Shown here: piece by piece, positions 8,699 through 17,987 of the stretch
Layout of the letters: each line of letters opens with the position of its first letter
How positions within the stretch are numbered: position 1 is the first letter of the stretch
Origin: Novosphingobium sp. UBA6272
Lineage (GTDB): Bacteria; Pseudomonadota; Alphaproteobacteria; Sphingomonadales; Sphingomonadaceae
DNA: 64,000 nt
Assembly (NCBI RefSeq): GCF_002440635.1
Contig: NZ_DJUW01000002.1
Span: 195,677-259,676 of the forward strand
Direction of reading: 5' to 3'
The notes under the pieces: model-generated
What the model was told of the DNA's origin: nothing
The model's database searches: none
Seen by the model: only the letters and a program-made list of their open reading frames with translations
Program-made: the position numbers and the translations under genes

Positions 8699-9493
8699 TC
8701 AATGCACGAACCGCGCCACTACATCCCTGTACGAGCGTGAAACCTTCACATCCGCACCGCTCTCCAGCACCAGGAAGCATTCGCCGTTGGTGTGCGGCTT
8801 GACCTGGCGGACCTGGTTGAGGTTGACGATCCAGCTGCGGTGGACCCGCTGGAACACCCGCGGATCGAGCCGGCGTTCCAGATCCTTCATTGTCTCGCGC
8901 AGGATCAGGCTGTTGTCGGCGGTGTAGATGCACATGTAATCGCCGGCCGCCTCGATCCGCTCGATCGAATCGACATCGACCCGGAAGATCTGGCCGCGAT
9001 CCTTGATGTTGATGAGCTTTTCGTAGCGCGCTGCATGCTCGGGCTCTTCGGGCATGGCGTCCATAGCGTCGGGGGCGACTTCGGCCAGCACGGTCTTGAG
9101 CTTCTCTGCCTCTTCGGCAGCCTGCTTTTCGGCGATGCGCAGCCGCACCCGCTCCATGGTATCGGCCAGCTTGTCCTCGTCGACCGGCTTCATCAGGTAA
9201 TTGACGGCATTGGCCTCGAACGCGCGAACCGCGTGCTCCTGGTAGGCGGTCACGAAGACGATCAGCGGCGGCTCGATCTCCATGATCCCCTTGACCACCG
9301 AGAAGCCGTCGAACCCGGGCATCTGGATGTCGAGGAACACCAGGTCGGGCTTTTCGGTCTTGATCTTGCGGATCGCCTCGCGCCCGTTCGAACAGGTGTC
9401 GATCACCTCGACATCGGGAAACTTATCGAGCCGCAGCTGCAGCCCCTGGATCGCGAGCTTCTCGTCATCGACGATAATGGTGCGGATGGTCAT
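8699..9493 (-). CDS. LytTR-family response regulator
   Basis: The 264-residue protein has a receiver domain at about residues 1-120 with the acidic pair DDE near the N-terminus, the phosphoacceptor in VFLDIQMPGFDG, and the conserved Lys in YLMKPVDEDK. A linker follows, then a LytTR DNA-binding domain from about residue 165, with FQRVHRSWIVNLNQV as a typical segment. It lies 13 bases after the histidine kinase gene, so the two form a two-component operon. The target genes cannot be read from the sequence. It ends just beside the 8542-8694 repeat. Confidence 0.95.
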   Translation of the reverse strand: MTIRTIIVDDEKLAIQGLQLRLDKFPDVEVIDTCSNGREAIRKIKTEKPDLVFLDIQMPGFDGFSVVKGIMEIEPPLIVFVTAYQEHAVRAFEANAVNYLMKPVDEDKLADTMERVRLRIAEKQAAEEAEKLKTVLAEVAPDAMDAMPEEPEHAARYEKLINIKDRGQIFRVDVDSIERIEAAGDYMCIYTADNSLILRETMKDLERRLDPRVFQRVHRSWIVNLNQVRQVKPHTNGECFLVLESGADVKVSRSYRDVVARFVH

Positions 9494-9506
9494 GGGATCA
9501 GTGCCT

Positions 9507-10667
9507 TTAGCCGGCCAGCGCCGGGCGTTTGTCGGCCGCAGCGGTCGGCAAGGGAGTATCGCGGCGTTCGAAGGGGATCTCGATCAGCACGGCAAAGCCG
9601 CCCTCGGCAGGCTCCATCGTTTCGAAACGGTGTTCCTCGCCATAGGCCTGGGCCAGCCGGTCGCGAATGTTCGCTAGGCCCACTCCGGTAGATACCTGTT
9701 CGCCGCCGTCGAATGTCACGCCGGTCAACCTGTTGTTCGGGCCCCCCGATTGCAACCCCGGGCCGGTGTCGGAGACGGTGATGCGAAGGTTTGGGCCGAC
9801 GAGTTGCACGGCAATGGTGATTTCGGCGCCCGATTCCTGCGGACTGACCGCATATTTGATCGCGTTTTCGACCAGCGGCTGCAGCAGCAGCGAAGGAAGC
9901 AGCCCGCTTTCCGTGCCGGATTCGATCTGGAACCGGGTCCGCAGCCGCTCTTCAAACCGCATCCGCTCGATCTCGAGGTAGAGCTTCAGCGTGTCGATCT
10001 CCTGCGCCACGGTGACCCGCCCGGTCGGCTCGTTGACCAGGGTATAGCGCAGAAAGCTCGACAGCCGGCTGAGCATGGCATTGGCCGGCTCGGTCTGCTT
10101 GAGCAGCACCAGTGTGCTGATCGAGTTGAGCGTGTTGAACAGGAAATGCGGGTTGAGCTGATAGCGCAGCATCGCCAGTTGGGCCTGGGTCGCCTGGTTC
10201 TCCAGCTGGATCAGCTGGTCGTTCTGCTCTTCGATCTGCAGGAAGAAGTTGATCATGTAATAGAGCGCCGACCAGGCGAGCAGCAGGGTCGCGTCGATAT
10301 AGAACAGACCGATGAACCGCTGGGCGAAGCCGGATCCGGAATCGCCAGCGTAGAGCCCGGCCACCCAGGTATCGACAAAGGCGTTGAGGAAAGCCGCCAT
10401 CGGCATGACCAGGACCGTCAGGCCCCAGGTGATCAGCGGGCGCCGGTTGATCAGCTGGCGATAGATGACCGACAGGATCAGGGTCAGCGAGAGCCCGGTA
10501 ATGGTCGAGATCAGGACCAATACGAGGTAGGACAGCGGCTGGCCATTGGCGAGGCCCGAGGCCCCGCGCAGCAGCATCGCCCCGCCCCAGCCCGCTGCCT
10601 GCAACCGCCAGAACGCGCGGTTCTTGTTGGCGAAGAACGGGATCGGGCGAAACGGCAAGACGGCCAT
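9507..10667 (-). CDS. LytS-like membrane sensor histidine kinase
   Basis: A 386-residue kinase with several N-terminal membrane segments (residues about 20-160), a short coiled-coil linker, a His_kinase domain with the phosphoacceptor in LNPHFLFNTLNS, an N-box (LLQPLVENAIKYA) and glycine-rich ATP-lid motifs (VSDTGPGLQ, GVGLANIRDRL). This is the partner class of LytTR regulators, and the response regulator follows it directly. ATG at 10667 has an AAGG eight bases upstream; an ATG at 10694 is an alternative. Confidence 0.94.
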   Translation of the reverse strand: MAVLPFRPIPFFANKNRAFWRLQAAGWGGAMLLRGASGLANGQPLSYLVLVLISTITGLSLTLILSVIYRQLINRRPLITWGLTVLVMPMAAFLNAFVDTWVAGLYAGDSGSGFAQRFIGLFYIDATLLLAWSALYYMINFFLQIEEQNDQLIQLENQATQAQLAMLRYQLNPHFLFNTLNSISTLVLLKQTEPANAMLSRLSSFLRYTLVNEPTGRVTVAQEIDTLKLYLEIERMRFEERLRTRFQIESGTESGLLPSLLLQPLVENAIKYAVSPQESGAEITIAVQLVGPNLRITVSDTGPGLQSGGPNNRLTGVTFDGGEQVSTGVGLANIRDRLAQAYGEEHRFETMEPAEGGFAVLIEIPFERRDTPLPTAAADKRPALAG

Positions 10668-10708
10668 GGCCCCGACCTTAGCAGGTTTTTCCATCGGCAA
10701 AGAGCGAA

Positions 10709-11446
10709 TTACCGCTTACGGGCTTCGGCGATTGCCTTGCCCAGCACGTCCTTACCAACCGCGCCGCTGAGCAGCTGTTCGCCGACCACCCAGCTTGGCG
10801 TGCCATCGATGCCAAGCTGCCGGGCAAGTTCAAGATTGCTCGCCAGTTCAGCCTTGACCCGCGGGTCATCGATGAACTTGCGGGCGCGGTCGAGATCGAG
10901 CCCTGCCGCACGGGCGGCCGCCTCAATGCTCAGTGCATCGGTCCGCCCGGCGGCAAACATTGCCTTGTGAAACTCGGGATACTTGCCTTGCTCGGCCGCA
11001 GCCAGGCCCCAGCGCGCCGCATCAGGGCTGGTGGGTGCGATGATCGGCAATTCGCGGATGACGATTTTCAGATCGGGATTGGCGGCGATCAGGGCATCGA
11101 CATCGGCCAGACTCTGGCGGCAGTAGGTGCAGGCGAAATCGGTGAATTCGACTAAGGTGACCGTGCCGTTCGGATTGCCCATCACCGCGCCGGGGAAGGG
11201 GACTTCCAGCTTGTCACCGGTGGCAGTGATCTGCTTGTTGGTTTCCCTTTTGCGCAGGTTCTCCATTGCCTCGGGCAGAATCTCGGGATGGGCGAGGATA
11301 TATTCGCGCACCACGGTTTCAACCGCAGCCTTATCAGTGGTGCCGCCGCTTCGCCCGAAAGTGAAGCCGGCCGCCCCTCCGGCAAGCAGCAGGGCAATGC
11401 CGGACAAGACCAGCGGCACGGCAGGACGGGAATTTGGTTCAGCCAT
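10709..11446 (-). CDS. DsbA-family thiol-disulfide oxidoreductase
   Basis: The 245-residue protein has an N-terminal membrane anchor or signal (PLVLSGIALLLAGGAAG), a short helical region, then a thioredoxin-fold DsbA domain with active site CTYC (Cys106 and Cys109) in VEFTDFACTYC. The cis-Pro loop is GIDGTPSWVVG. This is the DsbA/BdbD-like type commonly found in Alphaproteobacteria, acting in the periplasm to oxidise cysteine pairs. It starts 10 bases after the M48 protease stop, which suggests an envelope-quality operon. Confidence 0.93.
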   Translation of the reverse strand: MAEPNSRPAVPLVLSGIALLLAGGAAGFTFGRSGGTTDKAAVETVVREYILAHPEILPEAMENLRKRETNKQITATGDKLEVPFPGAVMGNPNGTVTLVEFTDFACTYCRQSLADVDALIAANPDLKIVIRELPIIAPTSPDAARWGLAAAEQGKYPEFHKAMFAAGRTDALSIEAAARAAGLDLDRARKFIDDPRVKAELASNLELARQLGIDGTPSWVVGEQLLSGAVGKDVLGKAIAEARKR

Positions 11447-11456
11447 GCAGCCTGGG

Positions 11457-12821
11457 CTAACGGCGTTTCTTGCGCTGTTCAATCGCGGCGCGGGCTTCCA
11501 TGGCGATATCCCCGGCGCGAATCCAGTCGGGCGAGCCGGTGGGGAGCCCGGCCTGGGCGGTCTGCGCGCTTTGCAGCGCCTGCGGATAGTTCAATTGCAA
11601 TGCCTGCTGTTCGGCGCTGGCCAACCGGGCGCGGGGAAGATCGCCCTTCATCCCATAGATCACCCCCAGCTGGTACCAGGCAAAGGGATTCTCGCGGTCG
11701 CGCGAGACGGCGGCGCGCAGCACCTGCTCTGCCTCGCCCAGCTGGGCCGGATCCTCGGTCGCGATCAGGGCGTGACCGAAGGTGGTCGCGATCAGCGGGT
11801 GAAAGTTCGACAGCTGGGTCGCCCGCCGCAGCATTGGCAAAGCCTCGCCCGGGCGGCCGGATTCGAGCAGGATCTGACCCTTGAGCTCAAGGAAGTAGGG
11901 ATCATTAGGGGCAAGTGTGAGCAAGGCGTCAGTCTCGGCCAGGGCCTTGTCGAGCCTTGCGTCTTTGTGAAAGGCGTAAGCGCGGGCATAGCGGGCCGGG
12001 ACATCGGTCATCGTTTCGGGATAGACCTGCAGGGTCCGCTGCGGTTCGGACAAATAGCCGAACAGCTTGGCCTTGACCCGCTTGAAGCGGCCTTCCAGCT
12101 CCGGATCGGCCGGCGCATTCCAGGACGGATCCTTTTCATAGGTATCCTGCAGCGTGGTGATCCGGTCCGATGTCATCGGGTGAGTCGAATAGAACTCGCT
12201 GTCGGCATTGCGCGTAAAGCCATAGCGCATTTCGAGGTTCTGGAGCCGCTTGAAGAAGCTCAGCGAACCGCGCCCTGACAGACCGGCCTTGGAAAGGTAT
12301 TCCGCTCCGGCTGCGTCTGCGCTGGCTTCCTGGCCGCGGCTGAAGGCCAGGTACTTGCCCAGTGCGGCCTGCTGGCCGGCCATGATCACCCCCATTGCCG
12401 CATCGCCCGATCCCGCTGCCGCCGCGATCCCGCCGAGCAGCAGCGAGAGGATCGAAATCCCCTGTGCCTCGCGCGAGCCGCCGTCACTGATGACGTGCCC
12501 GCCGGTGATGTGGCCCAGTTCGTGAGCAATCACGCCCTGGACCTCGAGCGCCGATCCGGCCTCATTGATCAGGCCGGCATTGATGTAGACCGCTTGTCCG
12601 CCGGCGACGAAGGCGTTGATCGACATGTCGCCAACCAGCACAACCGATACGTTGCGCGGATCGAGCCCGGCGGCGCGGATCAGCGGCGTCGCCATGTCGT
12701 GCAACAGGGCTTCGGTTTCGGCATCGCGCAGGATCGATTGGGCCATGGCCGGCTGCGCGATCAGCGTCATGGCCAGCACTACCGCCAGGCAGCGGACGAA
12801 AAAGCGGTTGAGCGCGCGCAT
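11457..12821 (-). CDS. Periplasmic M48 metalloprotease with TPR repeats (BepA-like)
   Basis: The 454-residue protein has a signal peptide (CLAVVLAMTLIAQPAMAQ), an M48 peptidase domain with the zinc site VIAHELGHITGGH (His100, His104), a third-ligand region near EASADAAGAEYL, and C-terminal TPR repeats from about residue 300. This is the architecture of BepA/YfgC, which handles outer-membrane protein assembly and turnover. ATG at 12821 is chosen over a GTG at 12830. It is followed by the DsbA-like gene and preceded by an alpha/beta hydrolase with an 11-base gap. Confidence 0.93.
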   Translation of the reverse strand: MRALNRFFVRCLAVVLAMTLIAQPAMAQSILRDAETEALLHDMATPLIRAAGLDPRNVSVVLVGDMSINAFVAGGQAVYINAGLINEAGSALEVQGVIAHELGHITGGHVISDGGSREAQGISILSLLLGGIAAAAGSGDAAMGVIMAGQQAALGKYLAFSRGQEASADAAGAEYLSKAGLSGRGSLSFFKRLQNLEMRYGFTRNADSEFYSTHPMTSDRITTLQDTYEKDPSWNAPADPELEGRFKRVKAKLFGYLSEPQRTLQVYPETMTDVPARYARAYAFHKDARLDKALAETDALLTLAPNDPYFLELKGQILLESGRPGEALPMLRRATQLSNFHPLIATTFGHALIATEDPAQLGEAEQVLRAAVSRDRENPFAWYQLGVIYGMKGDLPRARLASAEQQALQLNYPQALQSAQTAQAGLPTGSPDWIRAGDIAMEARAAIEQRKKRR

Positions 12822-12832
12822 CGGGGCCACGC

Positions 12833-13789
12833 TTAGCGGCCTGCCGCCTGAACCGGTGCTGAAGCGCCGCCGTGCGCGGCCAGGAAAGCCAGCACCGGAT
12901 CGAGCACCCGGCGATCCCGGTCGAACGGCGCCGCCAGTTTCATCGCTGTACCGGAATGATCCACTCCGGTCAGGATCACCGGCTCGGTCGCTTGCCCTGC
13001 GGCGCTAAGCGCCTTGGCGAGGACGCGGGAATTGCGGGGCTTGACCGTTTCGTCGGCATCGCCGGTCAGCAGCAGCATTGGCGGGCCATCGCCGCGGACG
13101 TGGTTGATCGGCTGAGTGATCGCGGGATCGGCTTCATGGCCAAAGGCATTGCGCGCCGAATCCGATGTGAAGGGGAAGAAGTCATAGGGACCGGACAGGC
13201 CCACCACCCCTTTGAGGAACCCATCCGGCACCCCGGCGCGGCCGAGCCACTGGCGCTCCAGCCCCAGCATGACGACGTTGTAGGCTCCGGCCGAATGGCC
13301 CATGGCAAAGACCCGTCCGGGATCGCCGCCATATTTCGCTGCGTTTTCTTGAACCCAGGCCATGGCCAGGGCGCTGTCCTGCAGCATGTGCGGGTAGCGT
13401 CCCTCCGGCCCAAGCCGGTATCCGGCGAGCACGACGACATAGCCGGCCCGGGCGAACTGCCGGCCGACAAAGCGGTAATCGCCGGGTGTGCCCGAATGCC
13501 AGCCCCCGCCATGAATGAAGACCAGCACCGGGCGCGGTGCAGCGGCCGCCGCGTCGGGCACGATCACGCCGATCCGCTGCGCCTCAAGCGGGCCATAGCG
13601 GCCCTCGGCCAGCGCCACGCGGTAGCCCGCATTGCCGCCGAACTGACGGTCGGCCCAGTCGAGCAGGCCAACCGCATTGGTCGCCATCGCATAGCGCCAG
13701 GCCCCGAACAGCGCGCCCGCCATCAGTGCCAGGATGATCGCAATCCAGCCCATCCGCGAAATCTGCCTCTGCTTGGCAACCTCAGTCAT
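12833..13789 (-). CDS. Membrane-anchored alpha/beta hydrolase
   Basis: A 318-residue alpha/beta hydrolase with an N-terminal membrane segment (GWIAIILALMAGALFG). The oxyanion-hole motif is FIHGGGWHSG and the nucleophile elbow is GHSAGAYN; the acid and base are probably in LTGDADETV and VDHSG. The HGGGW type resembles the BD-FAE, kynurenine formamidase and carboxylesterase group. It is 11 bases upstream of the M48 gene in the same direction. The substrate is unknown. Confidence 0.85.
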   Translation of the reverse strand: MTEVAKQRQISRMGWIAIILALMAGALFGAWRYAMATNAVGLLDWADRQFGGNAGYRVALAEGRYGPLEAQRIGVIVPDAAAAAPRPVLVFIHGGGWHSGTPGDYRFVGRQFARAGYVVVLAGYRLGPEGRYPHMLQDSALAMAWVQENAAKYGGDPGRVFAMGHSAGAYNVVMLGLERQWLGRAGVPDGFLKGVVGLSGPYDFFPFTSDSARNAFGHEADPAITQPINHVRGDGPPMLLLTGDADETVKPRNSRVLAKALSAAGQATEPVILTGVDHSGTAMKLAAPFDRDRRVLDPVLAFLAAHGGASAPVQAAGR

Positions 13790-13921
13790 CGGGGCCGTCT
13801 AAGCCGTTTTGCGCGCGGGGGAAAGCTGCCCCTTGGTCCGGCCCCCCAAACGCAAGGGGCGCGCCATGCCCCCCGACACGGCGCGCCCGGCGCGGCTGAT
13901 TGATGGACTTGGACTTGGGGA

Positions 13922-15517
13922 TCAGCCGAGCAGCTTCTTTGCCGCCTTTTCCAGCAGCGGGATATCGTCGGCCACTTCGCCCAGCAGCACCACTTCTCCG
14001 GTGGGCAGCCGGCGGGCGACCAGCAGCGTGAATTCCGCGCCTTCACGCGAAACCGCATCAAGCGGGGCATGGTCGAGCTTGCGCAGCTTCTTGGCCAGCG
14101 CCTCGCGCGGGGTATCGCGGACTACGGCTTCCTGGCCGCTTTCCTCGCGCTTCAGGCGGCGTTCTTCGGTGACCACGCCCTTTAGCCCGCCCGGAGCGGC
14201 GGCGAGGTATCCGGCCAGCGCCCCGCGGCCGAGCCCGATCCGCTGGGCATGGCTCAGCGCCGAGGCATATTCGGTCAGGCGGGTCTTGTCGTATTCGGCG
14301 CCGAACACCAGCTTGACCACCGGGGTCATCGGCGCCCGGTCCTGGACGGTCAGGCCCGAATCCACCACCAGTTCGGCAAATTCATCGGGCGCATCGGCGG
14401 CGGCGAGCGAGAAGTCGTAAGCCTTGCCGATCGCGGCGTAGAGCGCCTGGCGGGTGCGGTCTTCCGATCCGCGCGCCGCTTCGGCCAGTTCGCGGGCAGA
14501 GGCAAGCCAGTCGCCCAGACCCATGTCGTCCTCGGCCAGATTGGGCAGAGCAATCTCGGTCGCGCTGGCCACGGCCCTTTCCGCGGCTTCGCTGTCAGCA
14601 TCGTCGGCCAGTTCGGCAAAACCGTCGAGTTCCAGTGGCGGCAGGTCGCCTTGCGCACGGGCTATGGCGCGAAGGTCAAGCGGAGCGGCGGGCTCGTCTT
14701 CGTCTTCGTCGTCCGCGGATGTCATCGGAGACAATCCGGCAAAGCGTGGAGCCGGGGTTTCGGGTTCGATGTCTTCGGCCGGCGTTTCCAGCCAGGCAAG
14801 GTCGAGCACGTCTTCGGCCTCATCCTCGTCTTCATCGAAAGCTTCTTCGGCAAGCGAATCGGCCGGGCCATCGGCCCATTCGGTCAGGGGATCGGAACGG
14901 CGGGCCTCGACATGGCCGTTGGCTTCGAGCGCCTGATCGATTTCCTGCAGCAGCTCGTCGGTGGTCGCCTGGTCGGCCAGTTCCTTCCAGTTGATCACGC
15001 CGTAGATGAAGTCGATCGCCACGTCGTCGGACGAGAAAGGCAGCAGGATCCCGCGATAGAGGATCGTGCGGCCGCGCTGGTTGACGAATTCGGCCTCGAA
15101 CCCGATCGGCGCCTGATTGGCCAGAATCTGCATGTAATGGTCGGTGATCCGCGACAGCAGTGAACGCGCCGGCACGTCGGACAGGGTTTCGATCTTGCCG
15201 CTGGTGCCGCATTCGGTGGCGAGCATGTCGCCGAGATAGCGGATCGCCGGGTTTTCGATCCCCGCGGTGAAATCGAGCATGACGCTGTAGGGCCCGAAAT
15301 CGGGCAGTTCGGCCGGCGCAATATCGCCGATCGAGGGGAAATTGCGATCGTCGAGCAGGCTCGCCCAGTGATTGTAGGCGCGCACCTGCATGCGGCGCTC
15401 GTCCTGCCCGATCGGGCTGGGCGGCGGCTCGCGCGGGGATTCCTCCTCGCCGAATTCCACTTCCGGCCAATCGTCGGCCGCATTCGAATCAAGATAACTT
15501 CCGCGATACGTGTCCAT
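13922..15517 (-). CDS. PAS-domain protein with long acidic linker
   Basis: A 531-residue protein. Residues about 35-190 resemble the alphaproteobacterial PAS_5-type sensory domain (YNHWASLLDDRNFPSIGDI, YSVMLDFTAGIENPAIRYLGDML). Residues about 190-330 are very rich in Asp and Glu (EEAFDEDEDEAEDVLDL, DDEDEDEP) and probably disordered. The C-terminal 180 residues are helical (LTEYASALSHAQRIGLGRG) with a final segment that ends PLLEKAAKKLLG. No output enzyme domain is seen. It might be a cytosolic sensor or adaptor. Confidence 0.7.
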   Translation of the reverse strand: MDTYRGSYLDSNAADDWPEVEFGEEESPREPPPSPIGQDERRMQVRAYNHWASLLDDRNFPSIGDIAPAELPDFGPYSVMLDFTAGIENPAIRYLGDMLATECGTSGKIETLSDVPARSLLSRITDHYMQILANQAPIGFEAEFVNQRGRTILYRGILLPFSSDDVAIDFIYGVINWKELADQATTDELLQEIDQALEANGHVEARRSDPLTEWADGPADSLAEEAFDEDEDEAEDVLDLAWLETPAEDIEPETPAPRFAGLSPMTSADDEDEDEPAAPLDLRAIARAQGDLPPLELDGFAELADDADSEAAERAVASATEIALPNLAEDDMGLGDWLASARELAEAARGSEDRTRQALYAAIGKAYDFSLAAADAPDEFAELVVDSGLTVQDRAPMTPVVKLVFGAEYDKTRLTEYASALSHAQRIGLGRGALAGYLAAAPGGLKGVVTEERRLKREESGQEAVVRDTPREALAKKLRKLDHAPLDAVSREGAEFTLLVARRLPTGEVVLLGEVADDIPLLEKAAKKLLG

Positions 15518-15615
15518 GTGGGTTCCCCACCAAGTCCTGTCCGAAGCCAGTTCTGGCGCAACATGGTAAATTTAGCGTTAAGTTGCGCGGAGCCGGTGGC
15601 GTACCGGATTTCCGG

Positions 15616-16104
15616 TCAGCGGCTCCAGCCGGACAGGCCGGGATCGAGCAGCCCCAGCTGGCGGCGCAATGCCGCCCGGGCGAGCCGTTCGGTCTCGGCC
15701 TTGCGCCGCGCGGCGGCCAGCGGCACGGTCGCGGCCGGGCGCAGGATCTCCGCGTCATAGCCATCCGCCACGATCAGCCCGCAGCGCTCGGGCAGGAACG
15801 CCGGTTCTTCCAGGCAGGCACGGTCAAGGTGCGGGGCGAGGCCCCAATAGAACCGGTCGCAATGGTCAAGATAGTCGGTCCACTTGCCATCGCCGAGCAG
15901 ATCGGCCCGGCTGACCTTGATCTCAACGATCACGAGGTGGCCCTTTGCATCGATCCCCATCAGGTCGGCGCGGCGGCTGGAGCGGAGCGGCATTTCCGCC
16001 AGGCAGAAGATATCGTTGCGCGCGAACAGCCGGCAGATCCCGCGCGCCACGGCCTGCGCCGCCTTCAGCTCGGCATCATCGGGAATCGGGACGGGACCGG
16101 CCAT
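15616..16104 (-). CDS. mmcB: MmcB-like putative DNA-repair endonuclease
   Basis: The 162-residue protein matches the MmcB family, known in Caulobacter for mitomycin C resistance and thought to be a PD-(D/E)XK-type nuclease. The candidate catalytic core is RRADLMGID followed by VIVEIKVSRADLLGD, with Asp and the Glu-x-Lys pair, and DHCDRFYWGLAPH further on. The length is normal for the family. It is the last clearly native gene before the lower-GC accessory stretch. No LexA box is claimed. Confidence 0.87.
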   Translation of the reverse strand: MAGPVPIPDDAELKAAQAVARGICRLFARNDIFCLAEMPLRSSRRADLMGIDAKGHLVIVEIKVSRADLLGDGKWTDYLDHCDRFYWGLAPHLDRACLEEPAFLPERCGLIVADGYDAEILRPAATVPLAAARRKAETERLARAALRRQLGLLDPGLSGWSR

Positions 16105-16199
16105 GACCGATTCCTAGGAACAAACTGGGAACCGCGCAAGCGCGGGCATTGTTATATAAGGCGTACCCAATCAGGGGTGCTCGTTGAATGAGTGCTGGT

Positions 16200-16985
16200 T
16201 TAGCCGATGAGTTTAGCAGTCTCTTGCTCGATTTCGAACACGAGCCCTTCAACCATGCTGTGAAATTCCTGGAAAAGAATGGAGGCAGGCTTCTGGGTCA
16301 GTGGGCTAGAGTTCAATGCCCTAATCTCAACATAGAGATTCAAGCCGATCTCACCCTCCCGCGCAGTGGGAAAGGCTCGGAGTATTTCAAACTCAAAGTC
16401 AGATATCTGCTTGAACTCGGCGAAATAGTCGAACCCACGGAGCTTCGAGATACCGATCCCGTTGGGTAAAATCACAGTCCTAAGAGTCACTTGATGCTTG
16501 TTCGAGTTGGCCATATTATTGAGAAGGCACAGGAGTTTATCTCCATCTGTTCCGTCCTCCTTTGTAAGGAATGGTGCGAACGAGAGGAGCTTAGGGTGCA
16601 ACTCGACGGGTATCCCCCGAAATACGCCATTTCGAGCAGCAATGCGTCTTTTAAAGTCATGTTCGGTATCCGCGAATGGGAAGTTGGTATGCTTCGGGCT
16701 ACCACAGCCTATCGCGTGCGAAGCGGCGGAAACGGCTTGATCGAGTGCGTTCCGCAGATCACTGATAATTCGATATCCGGCCCGCTCGACTTCCTCACTC
16801 GGTTGCCTAATGATGACCGCCTTGAGGAGTGTAGAAATGAGTTTTCCGCCAAGGCGATTCTCTACCGGGACGATCTTGTAAGTTGGGTCACTCAGGATCT
16901 CACTGATTGCGGAGTCGAAGTTTCCAATCTCTTGATTAGCCCAGCGACAAAGTTTCTTGGGGCTATCAAATAAACCACCTGTCAT
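16200..16985 (-). CDS. Hypothetical protein, passenger gene beside an IS1595-type remnant
   Basis: The 261-residue protein has no family I can name. It begins MTGGLFDSPKKLCRW and contains charged helices, SSEEVERAGYR-type segments and KHTNFPFADTEHDF. There is no signal peptide or membrane span. Base composition is visibly poorer in GC than the flanks, which suggests transfer. Its ATG overlaps the stop of the 50-residue ORF (ATGA), and that ORF in turn overlaps the transposase remnant, so the three form a coupled series. It is most simply a passenger gene of the former insertion sequence. Confidence 0.72.
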   Translation of the reverse strand: MTGGLFDSPKKLCRWANQEIGNFDSAISEILSDPTYKIVPVENRLGGKLISTLLKAVIIRQPSEEVERAGYRIISDLRNALDQAVSAASHAIGCGSPKHTNFPFADTEHDFKRRIAARNGVFRGIPVELHPKLLSFAPFLTKEDGTDGDKLLCLLNNMANSNKHQVTLRTVILPNGIGISKLRGFDYFAEFKQISDFEFEILRAFPTAREGEIGLNLYVEIRALNSSPLTQKPASILFQEFHSMVEGLVFEIEQETAKLIG

Positions 16986-17134
16986 TGATCAAGATTTGCA
17001 AAGCGCGTGATCTTGTATAGCGCTTCATCGGCCTTAGTAGGGTTTAGCTCGCCAACGGCGATCATGGGCTCGACCGCGACGCGAAAGCTCGCGTTCTGCT
17101 GGTCTTGGGGTTCTCTCCGCTTCTTCTTTGGCAT
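16982..17134 (-). CDS. 50-residue basic ORF, transposon passenger
   Basis: A short ORF beginning MPKKKRREPQDQQ and continuing with ELNPTKADEALYKITRFA. The N-terminus is strongly basic; the rest looks like a small helical pair with an xELxPTxADEAL pattern that I have seen next to IS1595-type transposases. The start overlaps the transposase stop (TGATG) and the stop overlaps the next start (ATGA). Such tight coupling supports real translation. It may be an accessory or antitoxin-like DNA-binding protein, but nothing proves that. Confidence 0.6.
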   Translation of the reverse strand: MPKKKRREPQDQQNASFRVAVEPMIAVGELNPTKADEALYKITRFANLDQ

Positions 17135-17370
17135 CAGGCCGCACCGGTGGTTTGATAAGTCGGACGCCCGTCGACGATATCTTTGAGCAATGCATCGACG
17201 CGGTCGGCGTCGTTGTAGCCGAGCGCAGCGCGGTTGCTGTAGCGGAAATTGAATTCATTGACGCGGCGGTGCAGGGGTTTCCCGGCGCAAGGCTGAAAAA
17301 TGCCCATCATCTCGCCCCCCAAGAAGCCGAAATAGCCTTCAAAAGCATTGGTGCGAATGAAATTTGCTCG
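17134..17370 (-). pseudogene. IS1595-family (ISXO2-like) transposase, C-terminal remnant
   Basis: The frame reads FIRTNAFEGYFGFLGGEMMG, then GIFQPCAGKPLHRRVNEF, RYSNRAALG and a terminal RPTYQTTGAA. This matches the last 75 or so residues of IS1595-type DDE transposases (typically HTNxxEGYFSxxKRG, HLHRYxxEFxFRYNxR). The N-terminal two thirds, including the first catalytic residues, are missing. The homology breaks near 17370, next to the stop of the neighbouring 143-residue gene at 17384, so a deletion junction lies there. GGEM replaces the usual KRG. Confidence 0.8.
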
Positions 17371-17383
17371 CCCCCAAGCGCGC

Positions 17384-17815
17384 TTACATGAAGCGGCGTG
17401 GGGTCGTCGCTTCGGGCGGGGGCGTCAGCGCCAGCAGCGCAGCCCGCGCGGCGTGGAATTCCTGCCACAGTGCCAGCGCTGCCGGGGCCGGATTGGCCCC
17501 GCGCGCGTGGATCGCCAGCAGCGCGGCAATGCCGGGCTCCATGACGGCGGAAAGATCGTCGATCCCCTGCTCGGCCCGTTCGCGGCGCCAGCCCCCGGCA
17601 TCGCGCATCACGGCGGGGAAATTGCGTACTTCGGGGCGCATCGCTTCGGTAGCGAGACCGGCCAGGCTGCCGACCACCGAGATCGCATCGTGCAGCGCCG
17701 ACCACTTCATGCTCATCGCGCTGGCCGAGGCCTGGCCGAATTCGGGCCGGCCCGAAGTGGGCAGCGCGCCGGAGGCCGGCTGGACCGGCGGAGCAAAGCT
17801 GGAATGCATGTTCAT
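17384..17815 (-). CDS. Hypothetical protein of sphingomonads
   Basis: A 143-residue predicted cytoplasmic helical protein starting MNMHSSFAPPVQPASG. It carries segments MKWSALHDAISVVGSLAG, NFPAVMRDAGGWRRE and ALLAIHARGANPAPAALALWQEF. The last is a short Ala/Leu-rich helix and there is no membrane span. GC content and codon use match the core genome. It ends (PRRFM) 14 bases from the transposase remnant, so the C-terminus could be native or altered by the insertion. No function proposed. Confidence 0.65.
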   Translation of the reverse strand: MNMHSSFAPPVQPASGALPTSGRPEFGQASASAMSMKWSALHDAISVVGSLAGLATEAMRPEVRNFPAVMRDAGGWRRERAEQGIDDLSAVMEPGIAALLAIHARGANPAPAALALWQEFHAARAALLALTPPPEATTPRRFM

Positions 17816-17910
17816 GGCCCGGCATTAACCCGGAGGCCCTTGCCAAATCGCTAAAGCCCGCGAAAAGGCACTGGCGCTTCGCCGCCCGCACTGCTAACCG
17901 CGCCAGCCAC

Positions 17911-17981
<71 letters not shown>

Positions 17982-17987
<6 letters not shown>

